A stretch of 64,000 bases of DNA from Catellatospora citrea (GTDB lineage Bacteria; Actinomycetota; Actinomycetes; Mycobacteriales; Micromonosporaceae), in the NCBI RefSeq assembly GCF_003610235.1, contig NZ_RAPR01000001.1, positions 7,688,001 through 7,752,000 of the forward strand, given 5' to 3'. The notes under the pieces were generated by a model. It was not told where the DNA came from and made no database searches. It worked only from the letters and a program-made list of their open reading frames with translations. The position numbers and the translations under genes are program-made. This document shows positions 9,078 to 18,153 of the stretch, in pieces (positions within the stretch are counted from its first letter, which is position 1; each line of letters opens with the position of its first letter).

Positions 9078-9509
9078 ATGACCACGGCTAAGCAGATCAT
9101 GCACCTGGGTGCGCAGTGCGTGCCCGAGAACGAGACACTGGCCCGCGCCGCCCAGCTGATGCGGGACATGGGCGTCGGCTCGCTGCCGATCTGCGGCAGC
9201 GACGACAAGCTGCGGGGCATCATCACCGACCGTGACATCGTCATCAAGTGCATCGCCTCAGGCGGCGACCCGAACACGATGACCTGCATCGAGATGGCCA
9301 AGGGCACGCCGATCTGGGTCGATGCCAAGGCCGACGAGGACGAGGTCCTCAAGACCATGGAGCAGCACAAGATCCGCCGGGTACCGGTGATCGAGGACCA
9401 CCAGATCATCGGCATGATCAGCGAGGCGGACCTGGCCCAGCACCTGTCGAACGAGAAGCTGGCGCACTTCGTCTCCACCATCACCGCGGCGCCGCCGACG
9501 CGCGGCTGA
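9078..9509 (+). CDS. Two-CBS-domain protein (Hrp1-like)
   Basis: This 143-residue protein is made almost entirely of a CBS pair: first MTTAKQIMHLGAQCV...GSLPICGSDDKLRGIITDRDIV, second HKIRRVPVIEDHQIIGMISEADLAQ. It resembles mycobacterial hypoxic response protein 1 and similar stress proteins. CBS pairs bind adenosine nucleotides; no partner domain is attached here. An AGGGGG sequence lies 8-13 bases before the ATG. A strong terminator hairpin follows within 12 bases, so it is likely the last gene of its transcript. Confidence 0.85.
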   Translation: MTTAKQIMHLGAQCVPENETLARAAQLMRDMGVGSLPICGSDDKLRGIITDRDIVIKCIASGGDPNTMTCIEMAKGTPIWVDAKADEDEVLKTMEQHKIRRVPVIEDHQIIGMISEADLAQHLSNEKLAHFVSTITAAPPTRG

Positions 9510-9520
9510 GCGTACGAGAA

Positions 9521-9546
9521 AGGGGCGCCCCGACCGGGGCGCCCCT
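9521..9546. terminator. Bidirectional hairpin terminator
   Basis: A perfect 11-bp inverted repeat, AGGGGCGCCCC / GGGGCGCCCCT, with loop GACC lies between the CBS gene and the convergent symporter gene. Confidence 0.8.
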
Positions 9547-9561
9547 CGTGCTGTGCCGGGG

Positions 9562-11205
9562 TCAGTGCGCGCCGACGCCGGTCAGCGAACGCACCTCGAG
9601 CTCGGCGTACTTCTGCGGGTCGGCGGGCTCGCGGGACAGGACGGTGCCCAGCCAGCCGCAGAGGAAGCCGACCGGGATCGAGATGATGCCCGGGTTCGAC
9701 AGCGGGAACCACTGCCAGTCCGAGTTCGGGAACATCGCGGTCGGGCTGCCGGACACGACCGGCGAGAAGAACACCAGCACCACGGCGGTGATCAGGCCGC
9801 CGTAGATGGCCGCGGTCGCACCCGCGGTGGTGAACCGCTTCCAGAACAGGGAGTACAGGATCGCGGGCAGGTTGCCCGAGGCCGCCACCGCGAAGGCCAG
9901 CGCGACGAGGAACGCCACGTTGAGGCTCTGCGCGAAGATGGCCAGCACGATCGCGACCGCGCCGATGGCGAACGCCGAGATGCGGGCCACCCGCACCTCG
10001 CCGCCCTCGCTGACCTGCCCCTTGCGGATGACGCTGGCGTAGATGTCGTGCGCCAGCGAGCTGGACGAGGCCAGCGTCAGACCGGCGACGACGGCCAGGA
10101 TGGTGGCGAACGCGACCGCCGCGATGATCGCCAGCATCGCCGCGCCGCCGGTGGTGCCGCCGAGGAAGCGTTCCCCGAGCACCTGGGCCAGCTGCGGGGC
10201 GGCGGTGTTGCCGCCCTTGTCCTGGGCGGTGATGGCCTCGCCGCCGACCAGCGCCGCCGCGCCGAAGCCGAGCGCGAGGGTCATCAGGTAGAAGGTGCCG
10301 ATGATGCCGATCGCCCACAGCACGCTCTTGCGCGCGGCCTTGGAGTTGGGCACCGTGTAGAAGCGGATCAGGATGTGCGGCAGGCCGGCCGTGCCGAGCA
10401 CCAGCGCGATGCCGAGCGACAGCAGGTCCATCTTGTTGTAGAAGGTCTGCGCCGCGTCCCCGGCCACTTCCTTGCCGTAGCGCAGGCCGGGTTCCAGGAA
10501 CGCCGCGCCCTTGCCGGACTTGGCCGCGGCCTCGCCGAGCAGCCCGGACAGGTCGAACTTGAACGCCGCCAGGACCAGCACCGTCATCAGGGCGGCGCCG
10601 ACCATCAGCAGGAACGCCTTGACGATCTGGACGTAGGTGGTGCCCTTCATGCCGCCGACCGTCACGTACACGATCATGAGAATGCCGATGAAGATGATCG
10701 TGGCGATCTTCGCGGTGTCGGCGTCCATGCCCAGGAAGTGCGCCCCGGGCTTGATGCCCAGCAGCAGCGCCACCAGCGCGCCCGCGCCGACCATCTGCGC
10801 CAGCAGGTAGAAGATCGACACCACGATGGTGGAGATCGAGGCGGCCACGCGCACCGGTGTCTGGCGCATCCGGAACGCCAGCACGTCGGCCATCGTGTAC
10901 TTGCCCGAGTTGCGCAGCAGCTCCGCGACCAGCAGCAGCGCCACCAGCCAGGCGACCAGGAAGCCGATCGAGTAGAGGAAGCCGTCGTAGCCCGACAGCG
11001 CGATGATGCCGGCGATGCCGAGGAAGCTCGCCGCCGACATGTAGTCGCCGCCGATCGCCAGGCCGTTGGAGAACCCGGAGAACGACCGGCCGCCGGCGTA
11101 GAAGTCCGCCGCCGTCTTCGTCTGCCGGCTGGCCCAGATCGTGATGGCCAGCGTGATCAGCACGAAGACCACGAACAGGACGATGGTCAGGGTACGTGAG
11201 CTCAT
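9562..11205 (-). CDS. Sodium:solute symporter, acetate permease type (ActP/MctP-like)
   Basis: This 547-residue protein has about 13 membrane helices. Family motifs include ADFYAGGRSFSGFSNGLAIGG (about 33-53), GDYMSAASFLG, YVTVGGMKGTTYVQ and LAFAVAASGNLPAI, typical of ActP and MctP monocarboxylate:cation symporters that import acetate, pyruvate or propionate. Its ATG overlaps the stop of the DUF485 gene (ATGA), the usual actP-yjcH arrangement. It lies downstream on the same strand of a LytS/LytTR pair, which may control it. The substrate is inferred from the family. Confidence 0.85.
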   Translation of the reverse strand: MSSRTLTIVLFVVFVLITLAITIWASRQTKTAADFYAGGRSFSGFSNGLAIGGDYMSAASFLGIAGIIALSGYDGFLYSIGFLVAWLVALLLVAELLRNSGKYTMADVLAFRMRQTPVRVAASISTIVVSIFYLLAQMVGAGALVALLLGIKPGAHFLGMDADTAKIATIIFIGILMIVYVTVGGMKGTTYVQIVKAFLLMVGAALMTVLVLAAFKFDLSGLLGEAAAKSGKGAAFLEPGLRYGKEVAGDAAQTFYNKMDLLSLGIALVLGTAGLPHILIRFYTVPNSKAARKSVLWAIGIIGTFYLMTLALGFGAAALVGGEAITAQDKGGNTAAPQLAQVLGERFLGGTTGGAAMLAIIAAVAFATILAVVAGLTLASSSSLAHDIYASVIRKGQVSEGGEVRVARISAFAIGAVAIVLAIFAQSLNVAFLVALAFAVAASGNLPAILYSLFWKRFTTAGATAAIYGGLITAVVLVFFSPVVSGSPTAMFPNSDWQWFPLSNPGIISIPVGFLCGWLGTVLSREPADPQKYAELEVRSLTGVGAH

Positions 11206-11558
11206 GCCTTGACCTCCTCGGGCTGCGGGTCGGCGTCGAACTCGCCGGCCTGGATACGGGCGTTGAGGTCCGCGGCGACCGGGTCGAGCTTGCGGTCGGC
11301 GTAGCGGGCGTACAGCCAGGCGATCAGGAACGTCGTCACGAACTGCAGCAGCCCGAAGACCAGCGCCACGTTGATGTTGCCGAACAGGATCGTGCCCATG
11401 AAGTCGCGCGCGTACGCCGACAGGATCACGTACAGGGCGTACCAGCTGAAGAACGCGATCGTCATCGGGAACACGAAGCGCCGCAGCGAGCGGCGCAGCC
11501 CGGCGAACTCGGGGCTTTCCGCGATGCGCTCGTAGCGGTCCGGAGCGTCGGTGCTCAT
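11202..11558 (-). CDS. DUF485 membrane protein (YjcH-like)
   Basis: This 118-residue protein has a conserved DUF485 core (SPEFAGLRRSLRRFVFPMTIAFFSWY) and two membrane helices (about 30-52 and 62-84), with a charged tail. DUF485 proteins are nearly always encoded just before ActP-type symporters. Its stop overlaps the symporter start, so the two are translationally coupled. Whether it is a subunit or an assembly factor of the symporter is not established. Confidence 0.85.
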   Translation of the reverse strand: MSTDAPDRYERIAESPEFAGLRRSLRRFVFPMTIAFFSWYALYVILSAYARDFMGTILFGNINVALVFGLLQFVTTFLIAWLYARYADRKLDPVAADLNARIQAGEFDADPQPEEVKA

Positions 11559-11778
11559 ATATCACCAGCCTCGGTTTGGGGAGGGAGCACCACGGCCGGT
11601 CGCGGGTGTGTCACGACAGGTCAAGGTGCGGTTCAGCGCAGGCTAGGGACCGGTGCGTCGATCTGTGAACCGGCCGAAGCGGACATGCGCGGCGTTCGCG
11701 CCGAGCGGTCGCCCACACGCGCCCAGCGGCGCATGCCCGCGCGCCGAACGGCAGCGCTCCCAACCCGCCGCCCCCCAA

Positions 11779-11853
11779 GATCCACCGACTTGCCTGGCAA
11801 GTGGGCGAATGGCGCGCCAAGATACGCACAGGTGCCAGGCAAATCGAGCGATC
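11779..11853. repeat. 75-bp palindromic element, copy 1
   Basis: The element starts and ends with GATC and has inverted arms containing GACTTGCCTGGCA / TGCCAGGCAAATC. A second copy of exactly the same length lies at 52806-52880 and shares the central AAGATACGCACA. It occupies the 320-base non-coding stretch between the DUF485 gene and the LytTR gene, where I see no other feature. It looks like a REP- or MITE-type sequence. Confidence 0.75.
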
Positions 11854-11878
11854 AAGGCGCCGGCGCGGCGGGCGGGCG

Positions 11879-12661
11879 TCAGCCCCAGTGCTGCTTGGCG
11901 GGGCGGATGAGGCGGTCCTTGAGCACGCGGGTGTGGCGGCGGGCGACCGGCAGCTGGTGCCCGCCGACCGACACCACATAGCCGGAGCCGGTCAGCCGCA
12001 GCTCGGTGACCAGGTCCAGGCGGACCAGGTAGGAGCGGTGGATGCGCAGGAAACCGGCATCGGTCCAGCGCTCCTCCAGCTGCGTCAGCGACACGCGCAC
12101 CAGGTGCGAGCCGTCGGTGGTGTGCAGGCGGGCGTAGTCGCCCTGCGCCTCCACCCAGCACACCGACGAGCGGGGCAGCAGCCGCACCACGCCGCCCAGC
12201 TCCACCGGGATCATCGGATCCCCGCCGGCCGGGCTCGCCTCGGGCGGGGCCGCGGGCCGGTCCTCGACGGCGGCGCGCTCGGACAGCACCCGGCGCAGCG
12301 ACTCGGCGATGCGCTCGGCGCGCACCGGCTTGCGCACGTAGTCGACGACCCCCAGGTCGAAGGCGTCCGCGGCCCGGTCGTCGTACGCGGTGACGAACAC
12401 GACGGCGGGGGAGCGGGCGAAGCGCTGCAGCACCCGGGCCAGGTCCATGCCGTCCAGGCCCGGCATGCGGATGTCGAGGAACGCCACGTCCACGTCGTTC
12501 TCGTGGAGCACCCGCAGCGCCTCGGCGGCGTCGGCGGCGCTGTGCACGTACTCCACGCGCGGGTCGTTGCGCAGCAGGTAGAGCAGTTCGTCGAGGGCCG
12601 GGGGCTCGTCGTCGACGGCCAGCACCCGCAGCCGCGGCGGGGTCGCGGGACGGCCGGTCAC
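11879..12661 (-). CDS. LytTR-family response regulator
   Basis: This 260-residue protein has a receiver domain (about 12-125) with acidic pocket D17/D18, phosphoacceptor D63 in FLDIRMPGLDG and the lysine in YVRKPVRAE. A LytTR DNA-binding domain follows (about 160-258: VCWVEAQGDYARLHT, FLRIHRSYLV, LPVARRHT). The GTG start overlaps the histidine kinase stop (GTGA), so the pair is coupled. In enterobacteria similar LytTR pairs (BtsSR, YpdAB) control pyruvate transporter genes. By position, this one may control the two flanking symporter loci. Confidence 0.9.
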   Translation of the reverse strand: MTGRPATPPRLRVLAVDDEPPALDELLYLLRNDPRVEYVHSAADAAEALRVLHENDVDVAFLDIRMPGLDGMDLARVLQRFARSPAVVFVTAYDDRAADAFDLGVVDYVRKPVRAERIAESLRRVLSERAAVEDRPAAPPEASPAGGDPMIPVELGGVVRLLPRSSVCWVEAQGDYARLHTTDGSHLVRVSLTQLEERWTDAGFLRIHRSYLVRLDLVTELRLTGSGYVVSVGGHQLPVARRHTRVLKDRLIRPAKQHWG

Positions 12662-13893
12662 GCCCGCCTCCCGTCGCGCCCGGCGGCGGGCCGCCCGCCC
12701 GTGGCCGGCTCGCTCATCACCGCGCCACCCCGGAACTTCGGGATGCGCAGGCTCACCCGCGTGCCGGCCTGCGGCGCGGTCTCCACGACCAGGCCGTACG
12801 CGTCGCCGAACACCGCCCGCAGCCGGTCGTCCACATTGCCGAGCCCGACGTGCTGCCCGCCGTCGCCGTCGGCCGTGCCGTCGCCGTTCAGCAGCACCGC
12901 CGGGTCCATGCCCACGCCGTCGTCCTCCACGATGATCTCGCAGTCCGCGCCCGCGTCCGCGGCGATGATCCGGATCGTGCCCACCCCGGGCTTCGGATGC
13001 AGCCCGTGCCGCACCGCGTTCTCCACCAGCGGCTGCAGGCACAGGAACGGCACCTCCACCGGCAGCACCTCGGGCGCCACCCGTAGCCGCACCTGCAGCC
13101 GCTCGCCGAACCGGGCCCGTTCGATGGTCAGGTAGCGGTCGATCGAGCGCAGCTCCTCCGCGAGCGTGGTGAACTCCCCGTGCGCCCGGAACGAGTACCG
13201 GGTGAACTCGGCGAACTCCAGGATCAGCTCCCGGGCCTGCTCAGGATCGGTGCGCACGAAGGAGGCGATCGCGGTCAGCGCGTTGTAGACGAAATGCGGG
13301 CTGATCTGCGCCCGCAACGCCCGCACCTCGGCCCGCGCCGAGCGGGCCCGCTCCTCCTGCAGCTCCGCCAGCTCCAACTGCAGCCCGACCCAGTGCGCCG
13401 TCTCCAGCACCACCCGGACCAGACCCGGCGTCGGCCGGGCCTCGGTCACCGCGACCAGCGCCCCGGCGGTGCCGCCGTCGGGTTTGGACACCGGCGCCGC
13501 GACGGCCCCGCGCACCGGGCAGTCCAGCCGTACACAGGTCAGCTCCTGGGGTCGCAGCAGCACCGGCCGGCCGGTGGACAGCGCCCGCTGCGCCGCGGCC
13601 AGCAGGGCCTCGCGGTGGTGGCCGCCCGCGCCGTCGTGCGCCAGGAAACCGGTGCCGTCGGCGAGCGCCAGTCCCGCCGCGCCGACCAGGGTGCGCAGAT
13701 GCTTCAGCGCCGCGGCCGCGGTCTCGTCGCGCAGACCCTGCCGCAGCGGCTCGCTGGCCAGCGTCGCCAGGTGCAGCACCTGGTACGTCGCGCGCTCCTC
13801 CGGCGTGACGACCCGGCGCCGGCCGCGCATCATCACCACCGCGGTCGCGGCGATGACGGCCGCCACGGCGGCGGCGCCCAGCGCTGGGTACAT
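12658..13893 (-). CDS. LytS-type sensor histidine kinase
   Basis: This 411-residue protein has one N-terminal membrane helix (about 4-22), a GAF-like region (about 40-165) with CVRLDCPVRGAVAAPV, and a LytS kinase module: LRAQISPHFVYNALTAI with the likely phospho-His at 200, an N box in LVENAVRHGLHP, and GVG and GLGNV motifs in the ATPase. The signal may be intracellular, because only one membrane helix is present. Two cysteines near residues 120 and 125 in the GAF-like part could be metal- or redox-sensitive. It is encoded directly upstream of its partner. Confidence 0.9.
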   Translation of the reverse strand: MYPALGAAAVAAVIAATAVVMMRGRRRVVTPEERATYQVLHLATLASEPLRQGLRDETAAAALKHLRTLVGAAGLALADGTGFLAHDGAGGHHREALLAAAQRALSTGRPVLLRPQELTCVRLDCPVRGAVAAPVSKPDGGTAGALVAVTEARPTPGLVRVVLETAHWVGLQLELAELQEERARSARAEVRALRAQISPHFVYNALTAIASFVRTDPEQARELILEFAEFTRYSFRAHGEFTTLAEELRSIDRYLTIERARFGERLQVRLRVAPEVLPVEVPFLCLQPLVENAVRHGLHPKPGVGTIRIIAADAGADCEIIVEDDGVGMDPAVLLNGDGTADGDGGQHVGLGNVDDRLRAVFGDAYGLVVETAPQAGTRVSLRIPKFRGGAVMSEPATGGRPAAGRDGRRA

Positions 13894-13999
13894 GGCAGCG
13901 ATCGTGCCACGCCCCGCCCCCACGCTCCACCCCATGCGCGGCAGGGACGACCGGACGTCGCCGGTTCCGATCAAGGTCGTCGATGCCGAGAATGTCGTA

Positions 14000-14653
14000 A
14001 TGACCTTCACCCTCGGCATCTTCGAGCTCTTCACGTACGCGATCCCGGGCGCGATGCAACTGGGCGTGTTCCTGTACGTGGCCCTGCGGCTCGACCTCGT
14101 CCAGCCGGGGGATCTGGCCGCCGTGCCGGGCCTGCTGCTGGCGGTGGCGATGGCCGTGGCGAGTTATCTGCTCGGCTACCTGACCTACGTGGTGAGCATC
14201 GTCGTCGACAAGGTGTACGCCACTCGCAAGGACAGCGGCAGCGCCTGGGCTGCCGTCGCCGCCGATGCCGCGACGCTCGGCGACCGCCGGGTGCCTCGGG
14301 CCAATTCGAGCTTTCTGCTGACCGGGGTCGAGTTGCGCGACCGGGAGGTCGCCCAGGAGGTGGGCCGGTTCCGGGCGACCGGGCTGATGCTTCGCAGCGC
14401 GGTCGTGCCGAGCTTTCTGGGCGTGCTGGTCGCCCTGACCGAAGCCGTCGCCGGCCCGCACCACTGGCTCGGCGCCGCCGTCGCCGTCGTGCTGGCCGGA
14501 GCGGTGGTCGCCTTCGCGCGACACGGCCGGGAGCTGCGGTACTGGGCCAACACGAAGACCTACCAGCTCGCCTACTGGCTGGAGCTGCCCGAGGGAGTGC
14601 CCGATACGCCGGCCTCCGCGCCGCACGTCGCCCAAGGCGATTCCCGGAGCTGA
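14000..14653 (+). CDS. Membrane protein of unknown function
   Basis: This 217-residue protein has hydrophobic helices at about 12-30, 38-60, 135-150 and 155-175, separated by a polar segment (about 75-125) with an Arg-rich ELRDREVAQEVGRFRATG stretch. No catalytic motif is recognised. The ATG at 14000 has only a weak ribosome site. It is divergent from lytS with about 107 bases between them. Size and topology suit a small adaptor or a subunit of a membrane complex. Confidence 0.6.
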   Translation: MTFTLGIFELFTYAIPGAMQLGVFLYVALRLDLVQPGDLAAVPGLLLAVAMAVASYLLGYLTYVVSIVVDKVYATRKDSGSAWAAVAADAATLGDRRVPRANSSFLLTGVELRDREVAQEVGRFRATGLMLRSAVVPSFLGVLVALTEAVAGPHHWLGAAVAVVLAGAVVAFARHGRELRYWANTKTYQLAYWLELPEGVPDTPASAPHVAQGDSRS

Positions 14654-14727
14654 TCGGTCGCGCCGACGTTCCCCGACCGGGGATAAAGGGGCTGCGGCGC
14701 AGGTCGCGCCGGTGCGAAGATCCTGCG

Positions 14728-15672
14728 ATGGCAGTGGCGAGCGGCGTACGCATCGGATGGCCGGACGTGCCGGAGCACGTCCGAGCTGAAGTGGAGACGA
14801 TCCTGGGCGACCGGGTCGTGCAGGCGGTGTCCCAGCCCGGTGGCTTCTCGCCGGGCACCGCCGACCGGGTCCGCACCGCGAAAGGCGGCCGCGCCTTCGT
14901 CAAGGCGGTCAGCCCTGCGCAGAACGAGCGCTCGGTGCAGCTGCTCCGCCAGGAGGCGCTGGTCAGCGCCGCGCTGCCGCCGGGCGTGCCCGCGCCGCGG
15001 CTGCTCGGCTGCTTCGACGACGGCGAGTGGATCGCCCTGGTGCTGCAGGACGTCGAGGGCCGCCACCCGGTGACGCCGTGGCACCGGACCGAACTCGACG
15101 CCGTGCTCGCCACGCTGGGCGCGCTCGCGGCGCGCACGACCCCGTGCCCGATGCCGGAGCTGCCGACGGTGGCGGGCTTGCTCGGCAACGACCTGTCCGG
15201 CTGGGAACGGCTGGCCGCCGACACACCCGGCGACCTCGACCCGTGGGCCGCCGCGCGGCTGCCCGAGCTGGTCGCGCTCGGGGCGGCCGGGGTGGCGGCG
15301 CTGGCGGGCGACACCGTCGCGCACACCGACATCCGCGCCGACAACCTGCTCGTCGGCCCGGACGGCACGGTGACGGTGGTCGACTGGCCGTGGGCCTGCG
15401 TCGGCCCCGCCTGGCTCGACACCGCCATGATCATGGTGAACGTGAACCTGTTCGGCGGCCACGACGTGGACGCACTGCTGGCCGAGCACGCCCATCCGCT
15501 CGGCGCGCGCCCCGCGGACCTGACCGCGCTGCTGGCGGCCATGACCGGCTACTTCCTCGACGCCTGCCGGCGTCCCGACCCGCCCGGCCTGCCCACGGTC
15601 CGCGCCTTCCAACGAGCCCAGGGCGACGCCACCCTCCGCTGGCTCCGCACCCGCCTTGCAGCAGGCCTCTGA
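14728..15672 (+). CDS. Aminoglycoside phosphotransferase-family kinase
   Basis: This 314-residue protein has the APH/choline kinase catalytic loop HTDIRADNLLVGP (about 205-217) and the metal-binding VDWPWA motif. The N-lobe includes FVKAVSP with the ATP-binding lysine. The family phosphorylates small hydroxyl compounds (aminoglycosides, macrolides, homoserine, choline); the substrate cannot be inferred here. Most chromosomal members in actinomycetes are uncharacterised. The stop is 5 bases before a dispersed repeat. Confidence 0.85.
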   Translation: MAVASGVRIGWPDVPEHVRAEVETILGDRVVQAVSQPGGFSPGTADRVRTAKGGRAFVKAVSPAQNERSVQLLRQEALVSAALPPGVPAPRLLGCFDDGEWIALVLQDVEGRHPVTPWHRTELDAVLATLGALAARTTPCPMPELPTVAGLLGNDLSGWERLAADTPGDLDPWAAARLPELVALGAAGVAALAGDTVAHTDIRADNLLVGPDGTVTVVDWPWACVGPAWLDTAMIMVNVNLFGGHDVDALLAEHAHPLGARPADLTALLAAMTGYFLDACRRPDPPGLPTVRAFQRAQGDATLRWLRTRLAAGL

Positions 15673-15677
15673 CAGAA

Positions 15678-15725
15678 GGAAGGTGCCCTTCCTCTACAAA
15701 CAGCGATGGGAAGGTGCCCTTCCTC
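15678..15725. repeat. Dispersed GGAAGGGCACCTT element, copy A
   Basis: Two direct units of GGAAGGTGCCCTTCC (15678-15692 and 15709-15723) are separated by 16 bases containing CAGCGATG. Each unit is itself nearly palindromic (GGAAGG TGC CCTTCC). Related copies lie at 47491, 48258, 51966 and 62511. This copy fills the gap between the APH-family gene and the second symporter. An ATG inside it is in frame with the symporter but is an unlikely start. Confidence 0.85.
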
Positions 15726-15747
15726 TCGGGTGTACGATCCAGCGGCC

Positions 15748-17259
15748 GTGAATGCCTATGCCCTGATCGCGATCGCGACCGTCACCGTGGCGACGGTCGC
15801 CATCGGCGCGTGGGGGATCCGGCTCGTGCGCGGCACGTCCGACCTGCTCGTCGCGTCGCGGATGGTCAGCCCGACCCAGAACGCCGCCGCCATCGGCGGC
15901 GAATACCTGTCCGCCGCCAGCTTCCTCGGCGTCGCCGGACTGATCCTGGCGTACGGCGCGCAGATGCTCTGGTACCCCGTCGGATTCGCCGCCGGTTACC
16001 TGGCACTGCTGCTGTTCGTGGCCGCACCGCTGCGCCGCTCCGGCGCGTTCACCCTGCCCGACTTCTGCGAAGCCCGCCTCGCCTCACCCCGGCTGCGCCG
16101 GCTGGCCACCGCGTTCGTGCTGTTCATCGGCTGGTTCTACCTGCTGCCGCAGCTGCAGGGCGCCGGCCTGACCTTCCGCATCGTCACCGGCGCGCCCAGC
16201 TGGGTCGGCGTCGTGCTGGTCGGCGCGGTGGTCACCGGCAACGTCGCGTTCGGCGGCATGCGCTCGGCCACCTACGTGCAGGCCTTCCAGTACTGGCTCA
16301 AGCTGACCGCGATCGCGGTGCCCGCGTTCTTCCTGCTCGCCCGCTGGAACGACGACGGCCGCCCCGCCATCCCCGTCGACGACGCCTGGCTCGCCCCGGC
16401 CGGCGGCATGGTCGCGACCTACTCGCTGATCCTGGCCACGTTCCTCGGCACCATGGGCCTGCCGCACGTGCTCGCCCGCTTCTACACCAACCCCGACGGC
16501 GGCTCCGCCCGCCGCACCACCACCATCGTGCTCGGACTCGTCGGCCTGTTCTACCTGTTCCCCACGGTGTACGGGGTGCTCGGCCGCGTCTACACCCCCG
16601 AACTGGCCACCGGCCGCAACGACACCGTCGTGCTGCTGCTGCCCGCCGCCGCCCTCGGACCCGGCCTGGCCGCCGACGCGCTCGGCGCACTGGTCGCCGC
16701 AGGTGCCTTCGCTGCCTTCCTGTCCACCTCCAACGGACTGCTCACCAGCGTCGCCGGGGTGCTCGCCAACGACGTGCTCGGCCGGGGACGGCTCGCCGTC
16801 TGGGGCCCGCTGCCGCTGTTCCGGGTGGCGGCACTGTTCGCGGGCGCGGTGCCGATGGGACTGGCCCTGGCCGTACACGGGCTGAACGTGTCGCAGGTGG
16901 TGGGGCTCGCGTTCGCGGTGGCCGCGTCGAGCTTCTGCCCGATGCTGGTGCTCGGCATCTGGTGGCGGGGACTGACCGCGGCAGGTGCCGCCGCCGGGAT
17001 CCTGGCCGGGGGTGGGAGTGCCGTCGTCGCCGTACTCTGGACGATCTTCCTGCCGCCTTCGCCGGGTCTCGCCGCGGACCTGCTGGCCCAGCCCGCCGCG
17101 TGGACGGTGCCGCTGGCGTTCGCGGTCATGGTGTCGGTGTCGCTGGCCACCCGGCGGCGCGTGCCCGGGGCGGTCGGCGCGATGCTGCTGCGCCTGCACG
17201 CGCCCGAAACGCTGCACACCCCGGAGACGCAGCGCAAATCCGAAACATCGCGGCTGTAG
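15748..17259 (+). CDS. Sodium:solute symporter, second acetate-permease-type paralogue
   Basis: This 503-residue protein has about 13 membrane helices and the same family motifs as the symporter at 9562: AAIGGEYLSAASFLGVAG, GNVAFGGMRSATYVQAFQYW, TFLGTMGLPHVLARFYTNPDG and GLAFAVAASSFCPML. It is shorter and more diverged, lacking the extended loop of the first paralogue. I chose the GTG at 15748 because the upstream in-frame ATG lies inside a dispersed repeat. A small DUF485-like gene follows by 10 bases. Confidence 0.85.
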   Translation: MNAYALIAIATVTVATVAIGAWGIRLVRGTSDLLVASRMVSPTQNAAAIGGEYLSAASFLGVAGLILAYGAQMLWYPVGFAAGYLALLLFVAAPLRRSGAFTLPDFCEARLASPRLRRLATAFVLFIGWFYLLPQLQGAGLTFRIVTGAPSWVGVVLVGAVVTGNVAFGGMRSATYVQAFQYWLKLTAIAVPAFFLLARWNDDGRPAIPVDDAWLAPAGGMVATYSLILATFLGTMGLPHVLARFYTNPDGGSARRTTTIVLGLVGLFYLFPTVYGVLGRVYTPELATGRNDTVVLLLPAAALGPGLAADALGALVAAGAFAAFLSTSNGLLTSVAGVLANDVLGRGRLAVWGPLPLFRVAALFAGAVPMGLALAVHGLNVSQVVGLAFAVAASSFCPMLVLGIWWRGLTAAGAAAGILAGGGSAVVAVLWTIFLPPSPGLAADLLAQPAAWTVPLAFAVMVSVSLATRRRVPGAVGAMLLRLHAPETLHTPETQRKSETSRL

Positions 17260-17269
17260 CGTGGCCGAT

Positions 17270-17650
17270 GTGAGTGATCGAGTACGCGTCGACCTCGCCG
17301 CACACCGCCGGGTCCGGCCGCGACCCGGGGCGCACGACGAGCTGGTCGACCAGACGGCGATGGGCGACGCGCTGGTGCGTGAACTGATGCGCGTGCAGCT
17401 CGGGCTCGCGTTGCGGCTGGCGGCCGTTGTCGCGGTGGCGCTCGGCGGGCTGCCGTTGCTGTTCAGCCTGTGGCCCGCGGGCACGCACGTGTCGGTGGCG
17501 GGGATGCCGCTGCCGTGGCTGCTGCTCGGGGTCCTGTCGTTCCCGTTCCTGGCCGGGGCCGGACTGGTCTACACCCGGCTCGCCGAACGCAACGAGGCCG
17601 ACTTCGCGGCGCTCGTCGGCCGCCCGGCCGAACGCGGCACGACTCCCTGA
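17270..17650 (+). CDS. Small DUF485-like membrane protein
   Basis: This 126-residue protein has two membrane helices (about 45-65 and 76-97), a charged N-terminus and a polar C-terminal tail (TRLAERNEADFAALVGR). Size, topology and position directly after the symporter resemble DUF485 partners, although here the small gene follows the permease and the motif match is weaker. The GTG at 17270 is my choice; GTG 17261 is in frame and equally possible. Confidence 0.65.
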   Translation: MSDRVRVDLAAHRRVRPRPGAHDELVDQTAMGDALVRELMRVQLGLALRLAAVVAVALGGLPLLFSLWPAGTHVSVAGMPLPWLLLGVLSFPFLAGAGLVYTRLAERNEADFAALVGRPAERGTTP

Positions 17651-17744
17651 GCGGTCCTCCTGCTCACATCGAAAGAGCCAGGTGCACTGCCCGACCTCTT
17701 CCGTGTGAACGCGGTCCTGGTCTCTCCTCTGGTGTCGCCCACTG

Positions 17745-17868
17745 TCAACGCGACTGGATCTGGGCGTACTTCCTGCCGGTTGGAAGTGCTCGGATCGGAC
17801 TGCGGTCAGCGCGTTCGCTGACTTTCTGCTGACTCTCGGCGGACAGCTCCGCCACCTGGTTCCGCCGT
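17745..17868 (-). pseudogene. C-terminal remnant of a conserved actinobacterial protein
   Basis: A 40-codon open frame with no start codon reads NQVAELSAESQQKVSERADR then SPIRALPT and ends at a TGA at 17745; a stop lies directly upstream. I have seen this tail in actinobacterial hypothetical proteins near integrated elements but cannot name the family. A diverged relative is on the same strand at about 24180-24300. The rest of 17651-17901 shows nothing else I can support. Confidence 0.45.
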
Positions 17869-17901
17869 CAGCCGTCCTAATGCTCGGCCCACGGGTCGTC
17901 G

Positions 17902-18153
17902 CTAGCCCATACGTCGAGCGGCCGCGGCGAGGGCATAGGAAGAATCCCGGGGATCCTGGACGTCGACGTCTGTGGCGGCGAGGCCATCAAGAGCGATGCC
18001 GGCGCGTTCGCCGATCTCTGTCCGGTGGTGGGCAAGTTCGGGAGCCTCCACCAGGAGTATCGCGGCGGCAAGGGCGGCAAGGCGAATCGAGGCGTCATCG
18101 TCGTGAAGGAACGGCGCGATGACCGCAAACAGCGCCGGCCGCATCGCCAGCAC
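17902..18153 (-). pseudogene. HEAT-repeat protein remnant
   Basis: This 83-codon frame contains VIAPFLHDDDASIRLAALAA and ILLVEAPELAHHR, a typical HEAT repeat pair of actinobacterial HEAT proteins that are normally several hundred residues long. The end reads DPRDSSYALAAAARRMG, while another frame reads DVWASDDPWAEH at 17877, so a frameshift near the 3' end is likely. No ribosome site is visible. It belongs to the decayed stretch 17.65-18.38 kb. Confidence 0.45.

Noticed and set aside
15706..15747. ATG at 15706 as start of the second symporter
   Set aside because: It lies within dispersed repeat copy A; the family sequence begins at the GTG at 15748.
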